Positions 1 through 6,146 of a stretch of DNA of 8,649 nt are shown one piece after another. The position numbers were made by a program, and so were the translations under genes. Location of the stretch: contig URIC01000060.1 in NCBI GenBank assembly GCA_900547755.1, positions 1 to 8,649 of the forward strand. Reading direction: 5' to 3'. The stretch comes from an uncultured Bacteroidales bacterium (lineage in GTDB: Bacteria > Bacteroidota > Bacteroidia > Bacteroidales > Muribaculaceae). Each line of letters begins with the position of its first letter. Within the stretch, counting starts at the first letter, position 1. The notes below the pieces were generated by a model. It was given only the letters and a program-made list of their open reading frames with translations. It did no database searches and had not been told where the DNA came from.

Positions 1-228
1 GGAAATTTTACGGATACGGTCGTCCAGAATATCGGGGAAACGCAGCAGCACAGGGGCTGTCACATCCCGCAGCTGCAGCTCGTTCATCACCTCCATGAGG
101 TCGATGTTCATACCGCCGGGCCTGGGCGATACCTGCGCATGCCCTTTCTCATTAATTGAAAAATAGCTTCGCCCCCAGCCGGGCACGTTGTATAACTCGG
201 AGGAGTCTTCAATTCTCCACTTTCTCAT
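1..228 (-). CDS. speA: Biosynthetic arginine decarboxylase, N-terminal fragment (runs off the window)
   Basis: These are the first 76 codons of a minus-strand gene that continues past base 1. The ATG is at 226-228, 16 bases after the stop of the SSB-like gene. The start MRKWRIEDSSELYNVPGWG, then SYFSINEKGH and ELQLRDVTAPVLLRFPDILD (residues 50-69), matches what I recall of Bacteroides SpeA. SpeA is a PLP-dependent alanine-racemase-fold enzyme of about 630 residues. It decarboxylates arginine to agmatine, the first step of putrescine and spermidine synthesis in the cytoplasm. Only the N-terminal strand and the start of the PLP barrel are visible, so no catalytic residue can be checked here. 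The gene appears to be last in a run argR, argC-like, ssb-like, speA, which would place arginine decarboxylation under an arginine-family regulator. Identification rests on recalled similarity, but the matching stretch is long and distinctive. Confidence 0.88.
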   Translation of the reverse strand, partial: MRKWRIEDSSELYNVPGWGRSYFSINEKGHAQVSPRPGGMNIDLMEVMNELQLRDVTAPVLLRFPDILDDRIRKIS

Positions 229-244
229 TTCCAAAATCGTTAAG

Positions 245-583
245 TCATTTAGGATGGACATCCGCGCCCGCAGAGCGGCCGAGGATTTCAAAATTATCTA
301 CGTACACTTCTGTTACAGTGCGTTGAATCTTTAGCCTGTCGGTGTAAGAGCGGGTGCGTAGCTTACCTTCCAGATAAAGTTTCGTGCCTTTACGTATATA
401 TCTGTCTGCAAGTTCGGCACTACGTCCGGACATCACAATACGGTGCCACTCGGTGCGCTCACTCTCTCCGAACATCTCGTTGGTGGCAAGGGAGAAGAAT
501 GCAAATGCGCTGCCGGCCTCCGGATAGTGCATCTTGGGGTCGGAACCGACATTGCCTAAAAGTATGACTTTATTTACAGACAC
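245..583 (-). CDS. Short single-stranded-DNA-binding-protein-like OB-fold protein
   Basis: This 112-residue protein starts with MSVNKVILLGNVGSDP, the signature opening of bacterial SSB. It continues through TEWHRIVMSG (44-53), a YIRKGTKLYLEGKLRTRSY stretch (62-80) and VTEVYVDNFEILG (90-102), so the whole OB fold is present. The start is GTG at 581-583; no ATG lies in frame upstream, and the GTG reproduces the conserved N-terminus. SSB binds ssDNA in replication and repair and recruits partners through an acidic tail. Here the protein ends at about residue 112 in ...GADVHPK, with no linker and no acidic DDDIPF-like tip. Of the three E. coli base-stacking aromatics, W54 is kept (W46), F60 is replaced by Ser52 and W88 by Tyr80. 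It is therefore probably an accessory paralogue rather than the main replication SSB. It lies 19 bases after the argC-like gene and 16 bases before speA, so co-transcription is likely. Confidence 0.85.
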   Translation of the reverse strand: MSVNKVILLGNVGSDPKMHYPEAGSAFAFFSLATNEMFGESERTEWHRIVMSGRSAELADRYIRKGTKLYLEGKLRTRSYTDRLKIQRTVTEVYVDNFEILGRSAGADVHPK

Positions 584-602
584 TTCGTATAAGTCGTTTA
601 TA

Positions 603-1517
603 TCAGAGGTTGGAGGCTTTCAGGGCAAGCCCGGTCTTTTCATACAGACCCTTGAGCAGATTCATGACATGCACGGCATCGCCGGCTCCACCACGTAATC
701 CCGCATCGGCTATAGCCTGCACGCTGAGGCGCCCGTCAGCGGTTTTATCCAACGAGATGACACATTTGTCTGTGCCTTCCACCTCGTCGGCCGAGACAGT
801 CTCACTCACTACGTGCGTAAGGTTATGGTCGTCGTAAAGGTCCTCGTACATACTGAATATGTTGTCAAGCGGGAGTGGAAGGTCAAGCACAAAGGAGACC
901 CGCATAGCACGACGGTCGTCCGACGGACTGAACGACACGGAAATGGCCGGCGCAGGGTCATTGCCGTTCACACGCATCTGCTCCTGTACATTCTCGATAT
1001 CCACCCTGTGGACCGAAGCCAGTGCCTCGTTGCACTCCAAAAGTATCGAGAGCGACTCCGGTAGCATACTGTGCATGGCCAGCGGAAGCAACGCTATGCA
1101 CATAAGAGTCTCGGCAGCGGGAGGTATCACAGCTCTACGCGCACCCCTGACCAACGGTTTGCGGTTCATTTCAGGCACACCATAGACCACAAACGGGTCC
1201 GCGATACGCGCATCGGTGAAATTCTCCGCCAGCTCTATGACACAGAGGTCGGGAGCATCGTCGACTGTAGGAATCATCCGGCGGAGTTTATGGTCCTGTG
1301 TATTTACGAAAAGCACATCCAACTTAAGGAGGTCCAGTTCTCCTACGAACTGCTTGTTGCTCTCCCCTATCAAGCCATGGTGCTGGGACTTTATGTCGCA
1401 ACCGGCGAGTTCCGGTTCACACACCTGACGCAACATCACATCGGGGTGATTAATCAGAATTCGAATCAGCTCACCGGCAACCGGGCCGGTACCTCCCAAT
1501 ATTCCTACATTAATCAT
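603..1517 (-). CDS. ArgC-like protein (N-acetyl-gamma-glutamyl-phosphate reductase family) lacking the catalytic cysteine
   Basis: The 304 residues align end to end with ArgC, the NADPH-dependent reductase of arginine synthesis (family length about 310-350). The N-terminal Rossmann motif GILGGTGPVAGEL (5-16 region), VYGVPEMNR (111-119), ALLPLAMH (142-149) and the C-terminal GGAGDAVHVMNLLKGL (276-291) are clear. The active site is not. Where ArgC has NPGC(F/Y)xT, this protein reads IPPAAET (131-137), putting Ala134 at the nucleophilic cysteine. The Gly-rich GSTGAG loop is missing, and the segment equivalent to the catalytic PHR(G) motif reads SPSDDRRA (197-204). The ORF is intact and keeps a well-formed start and the family ends, so it looks like a maintained pseudoenzyme rather than a decaying gene. 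It starts 33 bases after argR. Function is unknown; nucleotide binding or a regulatory role in the arginine pathway is inference. An automatic label of 'ArgC' would probably be wrong about activity. Confidence 0.85.
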   Translation of the reverse strand: MINVGILGGTGPVAGELIRILINHPDVMLRQVCEPELAGCDIKSQHHGLIGESNKQFVGELDLLKLDVLFVNTQDHKLRRMIPTVDDAPDLCVIELAENFTDARIADPFVVYGVPEMNRKPLVRGARRAVIPPAAETLMCIALLPLAMHSMLPESLSILLECNEALASVHRVDIENVQEQMRVNGNDPAPAISVSFSPSDDRRAMRVSFVLDLPLPLDNIFSMYEDLYDDHNLTHVVSETVSADEVEGTDKCVISLDKTADGRLSVQAIADAGLRGGAGDAVHVMNLLKGLYEKTGLALKASNL

Positions 1518-1539
1518 TCTCGGTAATTTCTAAAGTATA

Positions 1540-1551
1540 AGCCTTAAGGCT
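1540..1551. repeat. 12-base perfect palindrome at the end of argR
   Basis: AGCCTTAAGGCT is a perfect palindrome that overlaps the last base position of the argR TGA stop and sits in the 33-base gap before the argC-like gene. As RNA it could form only a 4-base-pair stem with a UUAA loop. On the minus strand it is followed by TTATACTTTAG rather than a clean U-run, so it is a poor terminator. No function is assigned. Confidence 0.3.
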
Positions 1552-2048
1552 CAATAGATTGGTATCTTCACGTCCAGAGGCAGGAAGCGTGAAAAAATTT
1601 CGCGTGCGCGTTTACGGTCAAGGCCATCCCTCAAGGCAACAAAAATCGTGTCAGTACCCGCCAGGGTGCCTACGATTTCAGGAGTACGGCTCATGTCCAT
1701 ATCGTATGCCAGACCGGAGGCATATCCGTTGCGCGTCTTGATAACGGCCAAATTGCCGCTGAACTCAAGAGAGATAAATCCGGCCTGATAATGGGTGCTT
1801 ATGTCTCCTTGGCCGGAAAGGAGCATATTGTCTTTTACAGAATTGCTGTCAGGAAGAATGTACATATAGGTACCCCTATCGGTAGGTATCTTGGTAGTCC
1901 TCAGCATTTTGAGGTCCCTACTCAAAGTAGCTTGCGTTACGGAAAAGCCATTTTCTTTCAACATTCTGCTCAGTTCTTCCTGACTCCCGATACAATTGTT
2001 ACGAATTAGGTCAACAATTAATTCGACTCTTCGTTTTCTATTTTTCAT
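1551..2048 (-). CDS. argR: Arginine repressor family transcription regulator
   Basis: The protein has 165 residues, close to the family's usual 150-170. The N-terminal winged helix (about 1-65) contains GSQEELSRML (21-30) and the recognition element TQATLSRDLKMLR (38-50), which is diagnostic of ArgR/AhrC. The C-terminal oligomerisation and effector domain (about 85-160) has SGNLAVIKTRNGYASGLAYDMD (97-118) and the effector loop GTLAGTDTI (127-135). In E. coli ArgR the loop is GTIAGDDTI and both Asp residues (D128, D129) bind arginine. Here the first is Thr132 and the second is Asp133, so arginine affinity or specificity may differ. The gene heads an apparent operon with an argC-like gene, an ssb-like gene and speA. 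A promoter-like element and AT-rich inverted repeats lie just upstream, consistent with autoregulation. The ATG at 2046-2048 gives the usual family start. Confidence 0.93.
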   Translation of the reverse strand: MKNRKRRVELIVDLIRNNCIGSQEELSRMLKENGFSVTQATLSRDLKMLRTTKIPTDRGTYMYILPDSNSVKDNMLLSGQGDISTHYQAGFISLEFSGNLAVIKTRNGYASGLAYDMDMSRTPEIVGTLAGTDTIFVALRDGLDRKRAREIFSRFLPLDVKIPIY

Positions 2049-2070
2049 GCTATAGCTTAGGTAAAAAAGC

Positions 2071-2101
2071 TGAATTTAATTTTTTTGCAAAATTAATCAA
2101 A
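2071..2101 (-). promoter_or_regulatory. Candidate Bacteroidetes-type promoter of argR
   Basis: On the minus strand there is a TTTG (2098-2101), a 19-base spacer, then TAAATTCA (2071-2078). This compares with the Bacteroidetes consensus TTTG, about 19-21 bases, TAnnTTTG; the last two positions of the -7 element do not match. Transcription would begin about 15-20 bases before the argR ATG. The region is very AT-rich, so a chance match is possible. Confidence 0.35.
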
Positions 2102-2116
2102 AATAATCAGATTAAT
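2092..2116. promoter_or_regulatory. AT-rich inverted repeat, candidate ArgR operator
   Basis: ATTAATC (2092-2098) and GATTAAT (2110-2116) form a perfect 7-base inverted repeat with an 11-base spacer and arm centres 18 bases apart. A second inverted repeat, TTAATA (2112-2117) and TATTAA (2128-2133), overlaps its right arm. The left arm covers the proposed -33 TTTG, so a bound protein would block the promoter. ArgR boxes are AT-rich paired palindromes, which fits, but the Bacteroidales box sequence is not known to me and AT-rich DNA produces such repeats by chance. Confidence 0.3.
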
Positions 2117-2138
2117 ATGCTTTAAAGTATTAAAAAAT

Positions 2139-2747
2139 TCACTTTTGTTTTTTCCCATCCAAGACAGTTTTTATTCTTGCGGCAGCCTCATATTCCTCAT
2201 TTTCCACACAGGAGTCCATAAGGGCCTGCAACTCCTCGACGGTCAGAGACTCCAGCGCCACATCATCCGGTTTGTCAATCACATTCTTTGCGGCTTCAGA
2301 ATCAATCTCCTTTGTCGTGTCCGCATCCCGGCGAGGCCTCGTCAGGGCCACCTTGTCCAGCAACTCTCCGGTAGTATAGATAGGGACACCCATTCGCAGA
2401 GCTATCGATATTCCATCGCTGCTGCGGGAATCGACTATAACTTCCCGTTGTCCGTCGGTAAGGTACAGGTCTGTAGCGAAAATACCGCCGTCAAGCTGCT
2501 TGACCACCACCTTATCCAGACCTAATCCGAAAGCTCGCATGATGTTGACCATAAGGTCGTGAGTCAGAGGACGCGGAGTGATTATTTCCTGGAGCTTGCA
2601 CTCTATGGACTGCGCCTCGCTCATGCCTATGATTATAGGTAAACGGCGAGTGCCTCCCAATTCCTGAAGGATAAGCGCATACAGGCCGCGCTCCACCTTA
2701 TTGTATGTGATGCCCACCACGAGCAGACGTTTATATTCCTTATTCAT
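2139..2747 (-). CDS. Bifunctional nuclease (BFN/DUF151) domain protein with C-terminal UVR motif
   Basis: The 202-residue protein has an N-terminal BFN/DUF151 domain (about 8-133). It shows LPIIIGMSEAQSIECKL (36-52), PLTHDLM (60-66), and VDSRSSDGISIALRMGVPIY (105-124), which are the conserved blocks of the family. After a charged linker, residues 169-198 (TVEELQALMDSCVENEEYEAAARI...) form a UVR motif, the UvrB/UvrC-interaction hairpin also found in ClpC and McsA. BFN proteins have been reported to have DNase and RNase activity in plants, and the Thermotoga structure is known; the bacterial role is unclear. The pairing with UVR suggests recruitment to another UVR protein, perhaps in DNA repair or proteolysis, but that is inference. 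The ATG (2745-2747) lies inside the end of mnmA, an 8-base overlap that suggests coupled translation. Confidence 0.88.
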   Translation of the reverse strand: MNKEYKRLLVVGITYNKVERGLYALILQELGGTRRLPIIIGMSEAQSIECKLQEIITPRPLTHDLMVNIMRAFGLGLDKVVVKQLDGGIFATDLYLTDGQREVIVDSRSSDGISIALRMGVPIYTTGELLDKVALTRPRRDADTTKEIDSEAAKNVIDKPDDVALESLTVEELQALMDSCVENEEYEAAARIKTVLDGKKQK

Positions 2748-3861
2748 TGCGATGTTTATGTTTTTTTGCTTGCGAGCATATTACACCGCTGCCGAGACAC
2801 AGCTGCCGGTCCGGTGTATATATAATGGCGAATTGGCCCGGTGCTATTCCCTGCACGCGCACATCGGAATGTATCAGATATGAGTCGGAACCGATGCGTT
2901 CCAGGGTAGCGGTCATAAATTCCGGGGAATGTCTATTCTTGAATGTTATGGCCATCTTGTCGCAAGTCACATGCTGTCCGGGCAGGGGAATTTCCGTATC
3001 AAAAGGATTGGCGGTAATCCAGTGCATTTCCGTTATGGGCAGCTCAATGCCGTACTGTTTGTCCGTGTCGTAGCCATTGCTGACATATATCACATTGTCG
3101 CGCACGTTCTTACGCACCACATACCAGGGGCCGCCGCTTAATCCCAGTCCTTTACGCTGGCCTATGGTATGGAACCAATAACCCTTGTGCTCACCTATCT
3201 TGCGCCCGCTGGCTATATCTATGACGGGTCCCCGTTTCTCTCCCAGGTGCCGGCGCAGGAAGTCGTTGTAATTGATTTTGCCGAGAAAGCATATTCCTTG
3301 CGAATCCTTTCGCTTGGCATTGGGAAGGTTAATCCCGGATGCTATCTCTCTCACTTGCGATTTGGATAGTTTACCAAGCGGAAAGCATATATGACTGAGC
3401 TGCTCATAACTAATCTGAGCCAGGAAATCGGTCTGGTCCTTGACGGCATCGGGCGCAGTAGCCAGATAATACCTGCCATCTATCTCGCGTATGTCGGCGT
3501 AATGGCCTGTGGCCGTTTTGTCGAACTCATGGCCTTTGAGGCGCTCGAAATACCCGAACTTGATAATCTTGTTGCACATCATGTCCGGATGCGGAGTCAG
3601 TCCTCTTTTTACTGTCTCCAAGGAATAGCGCATCACATTGTCCCAATATTCCTCATGCAGAGGTATAATCTCCAGCGGGAGATTATATCGGCGTGCTATG
3701 AGGCGGCATATTTCTATGTCCTCGTCGGCATTGCAGTCACCGCTGTCGTCATCGCGTCCTATACGTATGTAGAAAAGATGCAAGTCGTGGCCCTGCTCTT
3801 TGAGAAGATGTAAGGCGACGGCACTGTCCACGCCACCGGAAAGGAGTACTGCTATTTTCAT
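2740..3861 (-). CDS. mnmA: tRNA-specific 2-thiouridylase MnmA
   Basis: This 373-residue enzyme is full length for the family. It transfers sulfur to U34 of tRNA-Lys, -Glu and -Gln in the cytoplasm, giving the 2-thio part of mnm5s2U, using ATP to adenylate the base. The PP-loop SGGVDS is at 8-13. The first catalytic cysteine is C96 in TPHPDMMCNKIIKF (89-102) and the second, persulfide-carrying one is C191 in DSQGICFLG (186-194). ATGHYAD (117-123) and KDQTDFL (141-147) are also typical, followed by the central HTIGQRKGLGLSGG region and a C-terminal beta-barrel. HPD replaces the more common NPD before the first cysteine. Bacteroides genomes are annotated with several MnmA paralogues, and this one looks like a divergent member rather than the canonical copy. 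The start overlaps the doxX stop as ATGA, and the end overlaps the BFN gene by 8 bases. Confidence 0.92.
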   Translation of the reverse strand: MKIAVLLSGGVDSAVALHLLKEQGHDLHLFYIRIGRDDDSGDCNADEDIEICRLIARRYNLPLEIIPLHEEYWDNVMRYSLETVKRGLTPHPDMMCNKIIKFGYFERLKGHEFDKTATGHYADIREIDGRYYLATAPDAVKDQTDFLAQISYEQLSHICFPLGKLSKSQVREIASGINLPNAKRKDSQGICFLGKINYNDFLRRHLGEKRGPVIDIASGRKIGEHKGYWFHTIGQRKGLGLSGGPWYVVRKNVRDNVIYVSNGYDTDKQYGIELPITEMHWITANPFDTEIPLPGQHVTCDKMAITFKNRHSPEFMTATLERIGSDSYLIHSDVRVQGIAPGQFAIIYTPDRQLCLGSGVICSQAKKHKHRNE

Positions 3862-4367
3862 ACTGTCTCAAGCTCTTCGTCCTCGTTGCGGTCCTCCGAA
3901 TGTATTATGCGCAAGGAAAGCAGATAATCCACCGAAATCTTACCCGGACCTACCAGAAACAAAAAAAAGTAAATGCCCATGAACATCACCGGCAGATAGT
4001 TCTGCTGCTGCCAGGGAATCAGGGAGCTGGCCGACAGCTCGTGGGTGCGCAGATATATTTCGGCCACAAGCATAGCCAGGAAAGGAGGCACACAGGAAAT
4101 ACGTGTGCATAGTCCGGCCATTATCAGCAACGAAAAGACTATTTCAATAGAGACCATCACTATCAGAGACATCTCGCTGTCCATACCCAGCACTGCGGGG
4201 AATATGTCTTTGGTGAGGCTGAAATCAGCTATCTGTCTGAGCCCGAACTGCAAGAGCATTATCCCCACAAAAATACGCAAAAACAAGCGTCCCATGTTCG
4301 GATAGGAATATCCGGTAGATAGCAGCATGAATCGTTTTAGAGGAGAAAGTACCCTGTGTCCTGACAT
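3858..4367 (-). CDS. DoxX family inner-membrane protein
   Basis: The 169 residues contain four predicted membrane helices at about 25-43, 66-86, 90-106 and 124-140. The family cue GPGKISVDYLLSLR (140-153), as in DoxX 'GPG+xSLD', follows the last helix. A short charged tail (EDRNEDEELETV) follows. The first helix carries the FGLRQI-type segment seen near the end of DoxX helix 1. DoxX proteins are small membrane proteins, in some bacteria part of thiosulfate:quinone oxidoreductase or of a redox complex with SodA and SseA, but most have no known role. The stop codon overlaps the mnmA start (ATGA, 3858-3861), suggesting that the two are translated together. The 96-base gap upstream (4368-4463) holds no recognisable promoter or clean terminator. 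Membership in the family is fairly secure; the function is open. Confidence 0.8.
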   Translation of the reverse strand: MSGHRVLSPLKRFMLLSTGYSYPNMGRLFLRIFVGIMLLQFGLRQIADFSLTKDIFPAVLGMDSEMSLIVMVSIEIVFSLLIMAGLCTRISCVPPFLAMLVAEIYLRTHELSASSLIPWQQQNYLPVMFMGIYFFLFLVGPGKISVDYLLSLRIIHSEDRNEDEELETV

Positions 4368-4463
4368 CTTATTCTGTGTGTTGTTCTGCGTCCTTCGGAC
4401 CGCGCAGATGGTGTATATCTAATTATTTAACAATTCGCATTAAGAAATGTTGCGGCAATGAGA

Positions 4464-5417
4464 TTATCGCGCTGCTTCCGCCTTCACGAACTCGCGGGCG
4501 CGGTCGGAAGTGGCACCCTTGGTAACTATGTTCCCGGATGCGTCTATAAGATAGATGCAAGGTATTGTCCTCAAGTCCAGCACGTCCTCAAGATCCTCTC
4601 CCACGCCTACGGTCCAAGTCTCCGGATAGCCTTTCACGGCCTTGCTCCAGGTTTCGAACTCGGAGGGGTCTACATCCGGACTTATAAAAAGGATACGTGC
4701 TTTGCCCTGACTGACCAGCTCCTGCAGTTCGCCGTCAGTCTCCATACGTAAACGGGAAATACGACATTCGGTACAATCGAAGTCTCCGAACTCTATTATC
4801 GTAGGCACTCCTGTATTGGTATATGTCATCTTGGGCCCGCTCTTTTCAGTAAATGTAAAAGAAGGCATTGTGGCCCCTTGCAGGCAATCCTTCAACGAAG
4901 CATATTGGGACTCGTAGCGCACACGGCGCAGTTCGGGTATCTTCTTGTTTTTGGCAATAGCGTTCAAGAATCGCACGTATACCTCGTCAATCATCAGGTC
5001 AGCGCTTTGCGGGTCGTAGATAGTCCGCTCGGCAGCCTGTGTGAACTGAAGCAACAGACCTGGATTTTTCTGAATTTTCTTAATCAGAGCGTCCACGCTC
5101 TTTACGGCCACATCCTTGTCAGCCAGGTGCATAGGCACCACAAAAGTCCGGAAAGCATGCAGCAGCTGGCTCTGTCCCACGCTTTTCTGCTTAAAGTCGA
5201 AATTATCCCAGAAATGCTCCACCAGCCAGTTGGAACGTTCCCTCCAGGGCATATCGTCAGGCGCGACAGGATACTCGAACAAGGGAGGAAGTATGAGAGG
5301 GGCATGCTCCTGTTCCGCAACGGTTGTTGTCTGCGTCTCAGCCTCGGCAGCAGGATTCTGTGCAAAAGACACGACAGGGCCCACCGCCATGGTCATTAAT
5401 AATATTATATTCTTCAT
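4464..5417 (-). CDS. Secreted DUF5106-type protein with C-terminal thioredoxin-like domain
   Basis: The preferred start is the ATG at 5415-5417 (317 residues). It gives a clean signal peptide, MKNIILLMTMAVGPVVSFAQ, with likely cleavage after SFA; an ATG 18 bases upstream would add MLIYKS in front of it. The mature N-terminal part (to about residue 195) is helical with DMPWRERSNWLVEHFWDNFDF-like features typical of the DUF5106 domain found in Bacteroidetes periplasmic or lipid-anchored thioredoxins. From about residue 198 a thioredoxin-fold domain follows: PTIIEFGDFDCTECRISRL holds a CTEC active site (Cys215 and Cys218), and RTIPCIYLID (283-292) supplies the cis-proline loop. It probably acts in periplasmic disulfide or heme-maturation redox chemistry, but its partner is unknown. 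There is no lipobox Cys at the signal end. It is the last gene of the TPR-kinase-hydrolase block, with a 38-base gap from the hydrolase gene. Confidence 0.75.
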   Translation of the reverse strand: MKNIILLMTMAVGPVVSFAQNPAAEAETQTTTVAEQEHAPLILPPLFEYPVAPDDMPWRERSNWLVEHFWDNFDFKQKSVGQSQLLHAFRTFVVPMHLADKDVAVKSVDALIKKIQKNPGLLLQFTQAAERTIYDPQSADLMIDEVYVRFLNAIAKNKKIPELRRVRYESQYASLKDCLQGATMPSFTFTEKSGPKMTYTNTGVPTIIEFGDFDCTECRISRLRMETDGELQELVSQGKARILFISPDVDPSEFETWSKAVKGYPETWTVGVGEDLEDVLDLRTIPCIYLIDASGNIVTKGATSDRAREFVKAEAAR

Positions 5418-5455
5418 GCTCTTATATATCAACATATTAAAGATATAGTTCTAAA

Positions 5456-6145
5456 CTATTCATTTATCCAGATGACCTCCTTTACATAAGGCTCAAGCAG
5501 CTTGGTCCAGGCCCGGTATCCGGCACCTGTAAGGTGAAGTCCGTCGTTGGTATATTCTTTCTTGAGTTTGCCCGTCCCGGGGTCCTGTAGCACCTCGGTA
5601 GTAGAGATGTAAGTACAGCCATACTTATCGGCGATATCTTTGATTCTCACATTCAACTCAGGAATGACATGCTCCTTTCCATACATGGTCTTGTAGCGCT
5701 TGAAGTCGTTGTTAATCGGCATGATTCCCTGAAGGTAAAACTTGGTGGACGGGGAGAGTGCCTTCATCTTCTTTACCAGAGCTTCGTATCTGGCGGCTAT
5801 CTGGTCAGCCGTAAGATTATGGCTTATGTCATTGGCACCGATAAGCAGGAATACCTTCGCAGGATGATTCTCCAGGGTTTTGGCTATACGCTTGTCCACA
5901 CCGGAAATAACATCGGAAGTAATGCCTCTGTTCTTGATGTTAGGCATAGCGAACAGTTCCTGCAACTCGGCGCCGTCGGTAATTGAGTTGCCTACAAAAA
6001 CTATGTCTTCGGGGCCGATTGGGAGCAGCTCGAAGAGGCTTACCTTGCGGTCGTAATAACTGTCGGCATATACAGCTGTTACAGAAACGGATGCCACTGA
6101 AGCAAGGCAAATTGCTGATATCAGGGTCTTTGAAATCTTTCTCAT
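5456..6145 (-). CDS. Secreted SGNH/GDSL hydrolase (esterase or deacetylase)
   Basis: The 229-residue protein begins with a signal peptide (about 1-27, MRKISKTLISAICLASVASV...AVYA). The SGNH blocks are all present. Block I is VGNSITDG (51-58) with nucleophile Ser54, block II is KNRGITSD (71-78) with Gly74, and block III is GANDI (103-107) with Asn105. Block V is DGLHLTGAGY (201-210) with the Asp201/His204 dyad. This is the compact type related to bacterial carbohydrate esterases and PAF-acetylhydrolase-like proteins. It probably removes acyl (often acetyl) groups from a glycan or lipid outside the cytoplasm; the substrate cannot be read from sequence. The upstream sugar kinase ends 1 base before this gene's ATG, so the two are co-transcribed and could act on the same sugar, the hydrolase outside and the kinase inside. 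That link is inference. Confidence 0.85.
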   Translation of the reverse strand: MRKISKTLISAICLASVASVSVTAVYADSYYDRKVSLFELLPIGPEDIVFVGNSITDGAELQELFAMPNIKNRGITSDVISGVDKRIAKTLENHPAKVFLLIGANDISHNLTADQIAARYEALVKKMKALSPSTKFYLQGIMPINNDFKRYKTMYGKEHVIPELNVRIKDIADKYGCTYISTTEVLQDPGTGKLKKEYTNDGLHLTGAGYRAWTKLLEPYVKEVIWINE

Positions 6146-6146
6146 A

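Noticed and set aside
603..1517. Calling the ArgC-like gene a pseudogene
   Set aside because: The frame is uninterrupted and near family length, and conserved blocks at both ends are intact. The active-site changes are coherent substitutions, which favours a pseudoenzyme over a decaying gene.
4386..4407. Imperfect hairpin in the doxX leader (GTCC/GGAC stem with CTGC/GCAG base)
   Set aside because: The stem is broken by a 3-base bulge and no U-run follows on the minus strand, so it is not a convincing terminator or riboswitch. No leader motif I know fits this 96-base gap.
4368..4463. Possible promoter for doxX
   Set aside because: AT-rich, but no TTTG and TAnnTTTG pair at proper spacing could be found, so transcription may continue from the upstream block.
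4878..5399. A 173-codon open frame on the plus strand
   Set aside because: It lies wholly antisense to the DUF5106/thioredoxin gene, which has a signal peptide and CxxC motif. The plus-strand translation has no recognisable domain. The same applies to plus-strand frames at 1071-1526, 2145-2525 and 3391-3813.
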